Assembly (NCBI GenBank): GCA_002869605.1
Contig: PKUI01000110.1
Location: forward strand, 1-7,049
Source: Desulfuromonas sp.
GTDB lineage: Bacteria; Desulfobacterota; Desulfuromonadia; Desulfuromonadales; SZUA-401
Length of the DNA: 7,049 nucleotides
Direction of reading: 5' to 3'
The notes beneath the pieces are model-generated. The model ran no database searches. It was not told where the DNA came from and was given only the letters and a program-made list of their open reading frames with translations. The first letter of the stretch is position 1; each line of letters begins with the position of its first letter. Below, piece by piece: positions 1 through 6,707 of this stretch. A program made the translations under genes and the position numbers.

Positions 1-134
1 GCAAGGTGGTCACGGCAGGCGGGACACTGGGACAAATGTTCGGCGACTTGTTTCATCTCATCCTTGCAGAGATCTGCAAAGAGATAGGATGAAAGCGCAG
101 AGCGGAAATAGTCAGAGTATCGCGAGGTGTTCAT
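1..134 (-). CDS. Anti-sigma factor, zinc-binding (zf-HC2/ZAS) N-terminus, partial
   Basis: Only the first 44 codons are visible; the gene runs off the left edge. The translation begins MNTSRYSDYF and contains H33-x3-C37-x2-C40, the HxxxCxxC signature of zinc-containing anti-sigma (ZAS, zf-HC2) domains; C23 is a possible further ligand. Such proteins bind and hold their partner ECF sigma factor until a signal releases it, and many continue into a membrane segment, which cannot be checked here. The start is well supported. Its ATG overlaps the TGA of the upstream sigma gene as ATGA (131-134), an arrangement typical of translational coupling, and a GGGAG lies about 8 bases before it, inside the sigma gene. 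Product size and downstream domains are unknown. The identification rests on the motif plus the neighbour. Confidence 0.85.
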   Translation of the reverse strand, partial: MNTSRYSDYFRSALSSYLFADLCKDEMKQVAEHLSQCPACRDHL

Positions 135-808
135 CCCAAATTCTCCCGGTATTCACGCAACGTTTGGCGAAGAGCGGTCATGGCCCGGTGCAGGTGAGCC
201 TTAACCGTTCCCTCTTCGAGCTTCAGGGTAGCGGCGATCTCTTTAATAGCCAGTCCTTCATGATGACGTAAGACAAAAATCGTACGTTGACGCGCTGAAA
301 GATTCTTAAGTGCCCGGTTCATGACGGTAGAAAGTTCATGGGCCACTAGCATTTGGTCGGGGTCAGGGCGACTATCATAGGATAAGTCAAGCGGATCGGG
401 AGAATCATTGTTGCTGCGAAAGAAGAACAGTCGCTGACGTATCTTTTCGCGTCGGAGGTGGTCGATGGCGACATGGGTCACCGTACGATACAGCCAGGTC
501 CCGATCGAGCTTTCTCCGCGGAAGGTGGCGAGGTTACGATGCAGACGTAGAAAGGCTTCCTGGACGATATCCTCGGCCTGATCCGGTGTGCCGACCAGGC
601 GACGTGCTAAAGCGAGTAGACGCGGGGCGTGGCTTGTCACCAGTTGTTCAAAGCTGGATTCGTCACCTTCGCGGGCGCGTTGCAGTAGATGATCTTCCAG
701 GGACCGATTCATCGGCAAAGAGTAGTCTCGGGATGCCAGAGTGTCAATGGTAGATGAGAGTCTGTCAATCATTGGCCATGGCAAGGTATTATTCAAGCTC
801 AACTGCAT
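131..808 (-). CDS. ECF-type RNA polymerase sigma factor (sigma-70 family, RpoE-like)
   Basis: A 225-residue protein that would direct RNA polymerase to a dedicated set of promoters. Sigma region 2 spans roughly residues 52-120: region 2.2 around AEDIVQEAFLRL (78-89), then FRGESSIGTWLYRT and HVAIDHLRR, the core-binding and -10 recognition helices. Region 4 spans about 163-216, with the helix-turn-helix around IKEIAATLKLEEGTVKAHLHR that contacts the -35 element. A variable acidic linker (about 132-155) joins them. There is no region 1 or 3, as expected for ECF sigmas. The first ~35 residues lie before the conserved fold. The chosen ATG has an AAGGGGA four bases upstream; the alternative ATG at 712 (MNRSLEDH) would give a more usual 193-residue protein but has no visible ribosome binding site. 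The gene is coupled by ATGA to a zinc-type anti-sigma gene, so activity is probably controlled by that partner. Regulon not determinable here. Confidence 0.93.
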   Translation of the reverse strand: MQLSLNNTLPWPMIDRLSSTIDTLASRDYSLPMNRSLEDHLLQRAREGDESSFEQLVTSHAPRLLALARRLVGTPDQAEDIVQEAFLRLHRNLATFRGESSIGTWLYRTVTHVAIDHLRREKIRQRLFFFRSNNDSPDPLDLSYDSRPDPDQMLVAHELSTVMNRALKNLSARQRTIFVLRHHEGLAIKEIAATLKLEEGTVKAHLHRAMTALRQTLREYRENLG

Positions 809-868
809 ACGGTCCCCTTAGGAGTATATTGATTTGACGAACCGACCGAGCAGAGGATTACCAGAAAG

Positions 869-897
869 TTGACAGAAAATAGCAGTGCCGCTAGCGT
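869..897 (+). promoter_or_regulatory. Possible sigma70-type promoter for pepF
   Basis: The 117-base gap between the divergent sigma gene and pepF contains a perfect TTGACA at 869-874. At 17-base spacing follows TAGCGT (892-897), which matches the -10 consensus at only three of six positions, so the call is weak. Transcription would start about 25 bases before the pepF start codon. The same hexamer read on the other strand gives TGTCAA, which resembles -35 elements of some ECF promoters, so it could instead serve the sigma gene; no convincing -10 partner was found for that. A short direct repeat GCCGCT occurs at 887-892 and 904-909. Confidence 0.3.
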
Positions 898-912
898 TAC
901 ACAGCCGCTTAA

Positions 913-918
913 GGGAGG
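913..918 (+). promoter_or_regulatory. Strong ribosome binding site deciding the pepF start
   Basis: GGGAGG lies seven bases before the ATG at 926. It settles the start there rather than at the in-frame TTG at 869, which would add 19 residues, has no such site and coincides with a promoter-like TTGACA. Confidence 0.8.
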
Positions 919-925
919 AGTAACC

Positions 926-2707
926 ATGAACGAAGAAAACCTGCCACGCTGGGACCTGAAAAGGCTTTACCGCGACGTGGAAGATGGACAGATCGACAAG
1001 GACCTCGCCGCTATGGAGCAGGCGACATCTGATTTTGTTGCACTTTACAAGTCGAAGCTGAACGGTGACCTCGAAGCCAGCACGCTGGAGCAGGCTTTGG
1101 CTGAGATGCAGGCCTTGCAGAAACTCGGGTTGCGTCCCTACCTTTATGCGCAACTGAACTTTTCGACCAATGGGACGGACGATCAGGCCAAGGGGCTGAT
1201 TGCCAAGGTGCGGGAGGCATGGAGTCAAAGTTCGGAAAAACTGCTGTTTTTCGAGTTGGCATTGCTGAGACTTGAAGCGGACCATTTTGAGCGCTTGGTC
1301 AACAGCAAAGAGCTGGTGGATTACAGGCATTATCTCGAAAATCTTAGCGAACATGCACCTTACGTTCTCGGTGACGAAGCAGAGCAGATCATAAAGCGCA
1401 AGGACCTGACCGGCAAGGAAGCGTTTGTGCAGCTCTACGAAGAGGTGACCGGGGAGATGAGTTTCAGCTTTACCATGCCGGGTGAAGATGAGCCGCGCAA
1501 GGTAAGCGGGGAAGAGCTGTTGGCACTGCTCTACCATCAGGATGCCGGGGTCCGCGAGGCCGCATTTACGACCTTTCTCGAAGGGCATGCGGAGCAGGCC
1601 ACCGTCCTGTGTGCCTGCTTCAACAATCTCCTCCTTGACCACGGCCGTGAATGCAGCTTGCGGGGCTATCCCGATATCATGATACCGACACATCTGGATC
1701 ATGAGACGGATGCTGAAATGGTCGCAGGGCTGATGGACGTCAGCGAAGAAAACTACCCGCTCGCACAGGAATATTTTGCGCTGAAGAAAAAACTGCTCGG
1801 ACTATCGACGATGCGCAATACCGACCTTTACGCACCGTTGAATACTCAGTCGAGAAACTATAGCTTTGACGAGGCAAAGCAGCTGGTTCTCGATGCCTTC
1901 GGGAGTTTTTCTGGGGAAATTGCAGAGATCGCTGGCGACTTTTTTAAAGAGCGGAGGATCGATGTGCCACCGGCAACGGGGAAGAGCGGAGGGGCCTTCT
2001 GTCAGGGGATGATTCCGGGCGAAAAACCGTACGTGCTGGTCAATTTCACCGGCAACCTCCGGGATGTTTCGACCTTGGCGCACGAGTTGGGGCATGGTGT
2101 GCACTTTGTTCTCTCCCAGCAGCAGAACCTGTATCAGTATCAGGCTCCCCTACCGTTTGCCGAAACCGCAAGCGTGTTCGGAGAGATGCTGCTGACCCGA
2201 CATCTGCTAGAGCAGGAGGGTGATCGTGAGACCCGTATCGCGCTGCTCAGTACCAAGCTCGAAGAGATTATCGCCACGACCTTCCGTCAAAACGTACTGA
2301 CCCGCTTCGAACTGGCGGCACACCGGAAGCGTGCTGAAGGGCTGCTGTCCCCGGACGCTTATGGGGAGTTATGGTGGCAGGAAAACGCCAAACTGTTCGG
2401 GGATAAGGTTGAGATGATCGACGCCTACCGCTGGGGATGGAGCTACATCAGCCATTTTATCCACGCGCGCTTTTACTGCACTTCGTACGTCATCGGCGAG
2501 TTGCTGGTGCTGGCGCTGTATCATCGTTATCGTGAGCAGGGAGATAAGTTTGTGCCGCTTTACCGGGAGCTGTTGGCGAAAGGGGGAAGTACCGCACCGC
2601 GGGAGCTGTTGGCCCCTTTTGGTATCGACCTTTCGGCCCCGGGGTTCTGGCAACAGGGATACGTGCAGGTTAAAGAGCTACTTGATGAGCTCAAGCAGCT
2701 GATCTAG
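926..2707 (+). CDS. pepF: Oligoendopeptidase F-type zinc metallopeptidase (PepF/M3 family)
   Basis: A 593-residue zinc endopeptidase of family M3B that cleaves oligopeptides, most likely in the cytoplasm since no signal peptide is present. The catalytic site reads HELGH at residues 386-390 (H386 and H390 zinc ligands, E387 catalytic), followed by FAETASVFGE, where E413 is the expected third ligand. The N-terminal WDLKRLY (9-15) is the usual opening of the family. Near the C-terminus, SHF (H510) and RFYCTSYVIGE (from about 515) correspond to the conserved His/Tyr segment that shapes the substrate cleft. The length fits the ~590-residue pepF/M3 clade rather than dipeptidyl carboxypeptidases or thimet oligopeptidase (~680). 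The start follows a strong GGGAGG. The gene ends in two consecutive in-frame TAG codons (2705-2710) and converges on the thioredoxin-like gene with only 10 bases between stop codons. No clear terminator with a T-tract is visible after it. Physiological substrate unknown. Confidence 0.95.
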   Translation: MNEENLPRWDLKRLYRDVEDGQIDKDLAAMEQATSDFVALYKSKLNGDLEASTLEQALAEMQALQKLGLRPYLYAQLNFSTNGTDDQAKGLIAKVREAWSQSSEKLLFFELALLRLEADHFERLVNSKELVDYRHYLENLSEHAPYVLGDEAEQIIKRKDLTGKEAFVQLYEEVTGEMSFSFTMPGEDEPRKVSGEELLALLYHQDAGVREAAFTTFLEGHAEQATVLCACFNNLLLDHGRECSLRGYPDIMIPTHLDHETDAEMVAGLMDVSEENYPLAQEYFALKKKLLGLSTMRNTDLYAPLNTQSRNYSFDEAKQLVLDAFGSFSGEIAEIAGDFFKERRIDVPPATGKSGGAFCQGMIPGEKPYVLVNFTGNLRDVSTLAHELGHGVHFVLSQQQNLYQYQAPLPFAETASVFGEMLLTRHLLEQEGDRETRIALLSTKLEEIIATTFRQNVLTRFELAAHRKRAEGLLSPDAYGELWWQENAKLFGDKVEMIDAYRWGWSYISHFIHARFYCTSYVIGELLVLALYHRYREQGDKFVPLYRELLAKGGSTAPRELLAPFGIDLSAPGFWQQGYVQVKELLDELKQLI

Positions 2708-2717
2708 TAGCACGGCG

Positions 2718-3074
2718 TCAGTGGCCCGGGCCGGCGTACAGTTCGACTCCGAGCTCATGCCACTTGCGGCGTATTTCGGCGGCGCTCCACTCGCCGTGAT
2801 GGCGAAACAGTTCCTTGCCGTTGATATCAAAAAAAATCAACGTCGGTACCATGTACACCTTAAGTTGTTGCGCCTCTGCAGGCTCCTTGGCGATATTAAG
2901 CGTGTCGATGGTGAGGCGCCCGGCATCGAGGGAGCGGAGGCTGTTCAGCTCCGACTGAAGGAAACGGCACGAGTGACAATCCGGGGAGATGACCTGCAGC
3001 AGGCGTGGCAGGTTTTGCGCCTGGAGCGTGGTGGCGTAGCAGAGTAACGAGAGAATCAGCACAATCCTCAGCAT
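2718..3074 (-). CDS. Small exported thioredoxin-fold protein (CxxC)
   Basis: A 118-residue protein with an N-terminal hydrophobic stretch (MLRIVLILSLLCYATTLQA) that looks like a Sec signal peptide cleaved after LQA, so it should act in the periplasm. The mature part is a minimal thioredoxin fold: active-site CHSC at residues 33-36, and the cis-proline segment VPT (P77) followed by FFDINGKELFRHHG, the usual strand-turn-strand. It may reduce or exchange disulfides of envelope proteins; the CHSC dipeptide gives no clear redox assignment and no partner is visible. An in-frame ATG eight codons upstream (3098) exists, but 3074 is preferred: it puts the signal peptide at the true N-terminus and has AAAGGGA seven bases before it. 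C12 is in the hydrophobic core without a proper lipobox, so a lipoprotein is unlikely. The gene lies 114 bases downstream of the PBP1A gene on the same strand and could be cotranscribed with it. Confidence 0.82.
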   Translation of the reverse strand: MLRIVLILSLLCYATTLQAQNLPRLLQVISPDCHSCRFLQSELNSLRSLDAGRLTIDTLNIAKEPAEAQQLKVYMVPTLIFFDINGKELFRHHGEWSAAEIRRKWHELGVELYAGPGH

Positions 3075-3116
3075 GAGGAGTTCCCTTTCCCGGGGCATAA
3101 CCTCTTGGTGCGTCCG

Positions 3117-3128
3117 GGTTGCGCAACC
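3117..3128. repeat. Perfect 12-base palindrome upstream of the thioredoxin-like gene
   Basis: GGTTGCGCAACC is exactly self-complementary and sits 43 bases before the thioredoxin-like start codon, in the gap behind the PBP gene. It could be an operator for a dimeric regulator or chance in GC-rich DNA. No promoter could be placed next to it with confidence. Confidence 0.5.
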
Positions 3129-3154
3129 GTGTTGTATGTTGCTGCCCTAGCCAC

Positions 3155-3179
3155 GGGTTCAGACGATAGTTCCGAACCC
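3155..3179 (-). terminator. Hairpin after the PBP1A stop codon, possible weak terminator
   Basis: Read on the minus strand, GGGTTCGGA and TCTGAACCC form a nine-pair stem with a seven-base loop, starting about 10 bases after the PBP stop. One pair is G-U in the minus-strand transcript but would be A-C on the plus strand, which favours the minus strand as the functional one. No T-tract follows, so it may be an mRNA-stabilising or attenuating stem rather than a true intrinsic terminator. Confidence 0.4.
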
Positions 3180-3188
3180 TGGCGGCAC

Positions 3189-5597
3189 TTAAAAGTCGAG
3201 CTTGAAGAAATCCCGCGCCTCAAGACGTTCCTCGTCAAGAGCAAACTTGGTCGGAGCCGAGCCGGGAGCGAAGACCTCAATGAGCGCCCCTTCGGTATCC
3301 TCGGTGACCAGCAGTCCGGTCTTCGGATCGATGGGGCGGAACTCGATGGTGTCGGGCACAGGGAAGTCTGCTCGCGGGACATCTTCGAGGGCCTTGAGCA
3401 TGAACGCTACCCACGCCGGAGCCGCGGCACGCGAGCCGGTTTCATGTTTGCCCAAGGGCTTTTCGATGTCGTAGCCGACCCACGATATGGTCACCATTTG
3501 TGGAACGTAGCCGGCAAACCACGCGTCCTTGAGGTCGTTGGTGGTTCCGGTCTTGCCTGCTGCCGGGCGCTGCAGCGCCTTGGCACGCCACCCCGTACCG
3601 CGCCGGACGACGCTTTCCATGAGGTTGGTGGTCAGGTAGGCCGTCTCCGGGGATATCACGCGCTCGGGGGTCTGGCGGATCAGGCGCTGACCCTCCGCGG
3701 GCCCTTCAGGGAAATCGGCCGGGTCGAGCGATTCGAGAATGCGGCCGTCACGATCAACGATCTTGGTGATGTAGGTCGGGGTGACGCGGACGCCGCCATT
3801 GGCAAACACCGCGTAAACAGTCGCCAGCTCGAGCGGCGTCACGGCAGTTGAGCCGAGCGCCAGGGTCAGGTCGCGTTCGATATTTGAGGTAATGCCGAGC
3901 TTCTGGCAGTAATTCGCCGCATACGATACGCCGATATCCTCAAGGATCTTGATGGTGATGATGTTGCGGGATTTGGCGAGGCCTTCGCGGAAGGTGGTCG
4001 GCCCGTACCATTCCTTTTCGTAGTTCTTTGGTTTCCACTCCAGCTGGTCACCGTCTTCCTTGCGTTCACGGTAAATCAGCGGAGTGTCGAGAATAATCGA
4101 CGCCGGGGTATAGCCCTTGTCGAGGGCTGCCGCGTAGATCAGCGGCTTGATCGCCGAACCGGGCAGACGACGGGCCTGAATGGCCCGGTTGAACTGGCTC
4201 TTGAGGAAGTCGTAGCCGCCGACCATGGTCTTGACCTGGCCGGTGTGCGGCTCGAGCGCAACCAGGGCTCCCTGCGCGAGGGGTTCCTGGTCGAGGGTGA
4301 GCTTGAGCGGACCTTCTGCGGGGACCTCCTCGACGGCAACCTGCAACAGCGACAGCAGCGGCAGGCGGGCGGCACGGCGGCCTTCGGCAGGTTCGAAATC
4401 GGAGTCGGCGGCGACGACGCGTAGCGGGGCGGCCCAGTGCTTGGGCGTGATGACGATCTCGCCGACCTGCTCGCCGAGGCGCACGCTCAGGATGAGGTTC
4501 TTCTTGTCGTAGCGGTGCTCGAATAACAGCCCCTGATACGATTGACCCACTTCGAGGGGCTTTTCGAGAAAGGCTGTGGTCTGTTCCTCGACAAAAGCAG
4601 CTATTTCTTCGTCGACGAGCCTCCGCTGTGGCGGCTGCAGCCCCTGGCGTTTGTCGTAGTTGCGCAGGTTTTCGCGTACCGCGTTTTGCGCCGCAGCCTG
4701 CATCGCGGCGTTCATGGTGGTGTGGACCTCGAGCCCCTGTGTGTAGAGACGATCCTTGCCATAGGTGTCTTCGAGGTAACGTCGAACCTGCTCGGTGAAA
4801 TAGCCCGCACCATCGATGTAGTTACGCTGGCGTGGCTGAACCTCGAGGACTTGAGCAAAAGCCTCGTCCGCCTCTGCCTGGGTGATGTAACCCTCTTCGA
4901 CCATGCGACCGAGCACGTACTTCTGGCGTTTTTTGGCCCGCTCATAGTGGCGGTAGGGGGAATAGCGGCTCGGTGCCTGGGGGAGACCGGCAATCATGGC
5001 CGATTCGGCGAGGGAGAGTTCCTCGACGTTTTTATCAAAATAGTTTTCAGCCGCGGCCTGCACGCCATAGGCACCATGACCGAGGAAAATCTGGTTCAGG
5101 TAAAGGTAGAGGATGTCTTCCTTGGAGAGATGACGCTACATGCGCCAGGCGAGGATCGCTTCGCGGAACTTGCGGGAGAAGGAGCGCTCCGAAGAGAGGA
5201 AGAAGCTTTTTGCCACCTGCTGGGTGATGGTGCTGCCACCCTGGCGGATTCCACCGGCCTTGATGTTGGCAATCGCGGCACGCACGATCGACACCACGTC
5301 GATGCCCTGATGTTCGAAGAAATTAGAATCTTCCGCAGAGACGAAGGACTGGACCAGTTGCCGTGGCATGCGCTCAACCGGAACCACGATCCGGCGTTCC
5401 TTGAAGTATTCGGCGATCAGGGTACCGTCGTCTCCGTAGACCTTGGTGATGACGGGGGGACGGTAGTCATCGAGGGTTTCGACCTTGGGGAGGGTGCTGG
5501 AGACTACCAGATAGGCCGTCAGCAGGCACACAAAGGCCGTTAGACCTCCGCCGACACAGAGTAGCAGGGCCGCTCGAACAAACTTTTGTAAATCCAT
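3189..5597 (-). pseudogene. mrcA: Class A penicillin-binding protein 1A, interrupted by one in-frame TAG
   Basis: The product would be a bifunctional peptidoglycan glycosyltransferase/transpeptidase of about 802 residues, anchored in the inner membrane and acting in the periplasm. In order: a membrane helix at about 8-33; glycosyltransferase 51 domain (about 55-240) with catalytic E89 in EDSNFFEHQG, GGSTITQQ (120-127) and RKFREA with the second glutamate E146; an OB-like insert near 350-395; and a transpeptidase domain with SAIK (481-484), SRN (543-545) and KTGT (682-685), all intact. Codon 154 is TAG (5136-5138), giving ...AWRM-stop-RHLSKEDILYLYLNQ... Both halves are in the same frame, and no other stop or frameshift occurs in 648 further codons. 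As it stands the gene yields a 153-residue fragment (5136-5597). The remaining open stretch (3189-5135) has no membrane anchor of its own. The start at 5597 follows TGAGGA at suitable spacing. It is either a very recent nonsense mutation, a sequencing error or a readthrough site. Confidence 0.9.
5136..5138 (-). other. In-frame amber codon within the PBP1A glycosyltransferase domain
   Basis: The minus-strand codons read CGC ATG TAG CGT CAT (Arg, Met, stop, Arg, His). In GT51 proteins the residue two after the Ile/Arg-rich helix and just before the (Y/L)SK(D/E)xIL motif is normally Glu or Asp. A Glu GAG codon differs from TAG by one base. The flanking residues match the family on both sides, so the reading frame is unchanged. 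Confidence 0.9.
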
Positions 5598-5631
5598 GAG
5601 AGGTATCCTCAGGTAAAAAAATCAAAGAGTA

Positions 5632-5661
5632 TGTATAGCATGTGGTGAAAAGTGGGGGCAA
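5632..5661 (-). promoter_or_regulatory. Possible promoter for the PBP1A gene
   Basis: On the minus strand, TTGCCC (5656-5661, 4 of 6 to the -35 consensus) is followed after 18 bases by TATACA (5632-5637, 4 of 6), which is preceded by TGC, an extended -10 element. Transcription would begin about 28 bases before the PBP start, leaving room for the ribosome binding site. This suggests the PBP gene can be expressed independently of the GGDEF gene 97 bases upstream. Confidence 0.4.
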
Positions 5662-5672
5662 CTTTTTTGCCC
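5656..5672 (-). terminator. Short hairpin after the GGDEF regulator gene, weak terminator candidate
   Basis: GGGCAA and TTGCCC form a six-pair stem with a five-base loop 22 bases after the GGDEF stop codon. On the minus strand it is followed by CCACTTTTCACC, only a poor T-tract. One arm is the same TTGCCC proposed as the PBP -35 box, so the two roles compete. Confidence 0.3.
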
Positions 5673-5694
5673 GGGGGGCGGAGGGAAGGGGCCG

Positions 5695-6657
5695 TCAGCT
5701 GGCGAGGCAGACCCGATTGCGGCCTGCGTGTTTGGCTTTGTACAGGGCATCGTCAGCGGCGGTAATGATGGTCATAGGAGCCTTGCCGTCCTCCGGGAAG
5801 GTAGCGACACCGACACTGATGGTGACTTTTCCTCCCGGTTGGCACTCGCACCCCGGGAAGGGGTGTGATTCAATCAGTTGACGGATATCTTCAGCGAGTT
5901 CTGCGGCCACCCGCTTGTCGGTTTCGGGCAGAATGACGACAAACTCCTCGCCGCCGTAGCGCGCCAGGACATCCGAGCGGCGCAAACGTTCACTGACCAT
6001 CTCGGACAGATCGCGCAGCAGGATATCCCCCTTGGGGTGTCCATGACTGTCGTTATAGACCTTGAAGTTGTCCAGGTCCATGAACAGCAGTGAAAAGGTG
6101 CGATTGTGGCGCAGAGCACGATGGGTTTCAGTGATCATCGCGTCCTGAAAGTAGCGATGGTTATAGAGACCGGTCAGACCGTCACGGATGGCGAGTTCGT
6201 GCAGCAGCGCATTGGCCTCCTCGAGGGCTGAGTTTTTCTCGCGCAATTCTTCGACTAGGCGCAGGTTCTCGCGTTCGAGACGTACCTTGGCGAGGGCGCG
6301 TGATGCAAAGGAAGCGATTAAATCGAGGCTTTCAAACGGCTTGAGAAGGTAGTCGTAGGCACCGGTGCGCAGTGCCGTGATCGCCGTTTCCAGGGAGGCG
6401 TGGCTGGTGATGATGATGACCTCGGTTGCGGGGCAGCGCGCCTTGAATTTCTGCAAAAGCTCGATGCCGCTCATGCCGGGCATGACAATGTCGCAGAACA
6501 CCAGTTCGAAGTGTTGCTGGTCGAATAGGGCGAGAGCCTCTTCAGCATTTGCCGCGCAGCTGACTTGGTACCCCTCTTCACGGAGCACCTCGCTGAGATC
6601 CCTTCGCAGCGAACTTTCATCGTCCACCACGAGGATGTGGTTTAGGTCGTTTTTCAT
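5695..6657 (-). CDS. Response regulator with REC and GGDEF domains, predicted active diguanylate cyclase
   Basis: A 320-residue cytoplasmic protein that would make cyclic di-GMP from two GTP when phosphorylated. The receiver domain (about 6-120) has acidic pair D12/D13, phospho-acceptor D56 in FCDIVMPGMSG, T84 and K106 in the LLKPF motif. A charged helical linker (about 122-155, likely coiled coil) leads to the GGDEF domain (about 157-317), with DGLTGLYNHRYF, metal-site MDLDNFKVYND (D194) and active-site GGEEF at 235-239. RRSD (R226 to D229) lies exactly five residues before GGEEF, which is the canonical product-inhibition I-site, so feedback control by c-di-GMP is expected. The layout is that of WspR-like regulators with a single REC. 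The ATG is preceded by GGGGAG at good spacing. No EAL or HD-GYP domain and no cognate histidine kinase lie in the window, so the input signal is unknown. The PBP gene follows 97 bases downstream. Confidence 0.96.
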   Translation of the reverse strand: MKNDLNHILVVDDESSLRRDLSEVLREEGYQVSCAANAEEALALFDQQHFELVFCDIVMPGMSGIELLQKFKARCPATEVIIITSHASLETAITALRTGAYDYLLKPFESLDLIASFASRALAKVRLERENLRLVEELREKNSALEEANALLHELAIRDGLTGLYNHRYFQDAMITETHRALRHNRTFSLLFMDLDNFKVYNDSHGHPKGDILLRDLSEMVSERLRRSDVLARYGGEEFVVILPETDKRVAAELAEDIRQLIESHPFPGCECQPGGKVTISVGVATFPEDGKAPMTIITAADDALYKAKHAGRNRVCLAS

Positions 6658-6678
6658 TTCTATCTCCCCGGTTAGCGC

Positions 6679-6707
6679 ATTTTGACCTGTTCAAAAGGGC
6701 ACGTCAA
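6679..6707 (-). promoter_or_regulatory. Probable sigma70-type promoter of the REC-GGDEF gene
   Basis: On the minus strand, TTGACG (6702-6707, 5 of 6) and CAAAAT (6679-6684, 4 of 6) are separated by 17 bases. The predicted transcript would begin near 6672, about 15 bases before the start codon, just enough for the GGGGAG ribosome binding site at 6664-6669. Confidence 0.5.
6682..6694. repeat. Imperfect 13-base palindrome on the GGDEF promoter
   Basis: TTGACCTGTTCAA has five of six matching arm positions around a central base. It overlaps the proposed -10 box and spacer of the GGDEF gene, a typical place for a repressor operator. A second GTCAA at 6703-6707 extends the symmetry with the TTGAC at 6682-6686. 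The binding protein is unknown and chance occurrence is possible. Confidence 0.35.

Noticed and set aside
869..925. TTG start extending pepF by 19 residues
   Set aside because: The ATG at 926 has a strong GGGAGG and begins the normal family N-terminus; the extension has no ribosome site and coincides with a promoter-like TTGACA.
818..1702. 294-codon open frame on the minus strand inside pepF
   Set aside because: It is antisense to a clear, full-length PepF coding sequence, has no recognisable domain, and reads like a shadow of the opposite codon pattern.
2723..2732. GGCCCGGGCC palindrome as a bidirectional terminator between pepF and the thioredoxin-like gene
   Set aside because: It lies inside the thioredoxin-like coding end, leaves no loop and has no T-tract on either side.
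3039..3041. Lipoprotein attachment cysteine (C12) in the thioredoxin-like signal peptide
   Set aside because: The preceding residues are SLL, which do not fit a lipobox needing Gly, Ala or Ser just before Cys; a normal signal peptidase site LQA fits better.
3105..3851. 248-codon open frame on the plus strand
   Set aside because: Antisense to the PBP1A C-terminus, no supporting ribosome site or domain.
5136..5138. Pyrrolysine insertion at the TAG of the PBP gene
   Set aside because: Known pyrrolysine proteins are mainly methylamine methyltransferases, the position is normally Glu/Asp, and TAG serves as stop for pepF nearby; mutation or sequence error is simpler.
4542..5543. 333-codon open frame on the plus strand
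   Set aside because: It lies wholly opposite the PBP1A gene, whose motifs are unmistakable; the plus-strand translation shows no family features.
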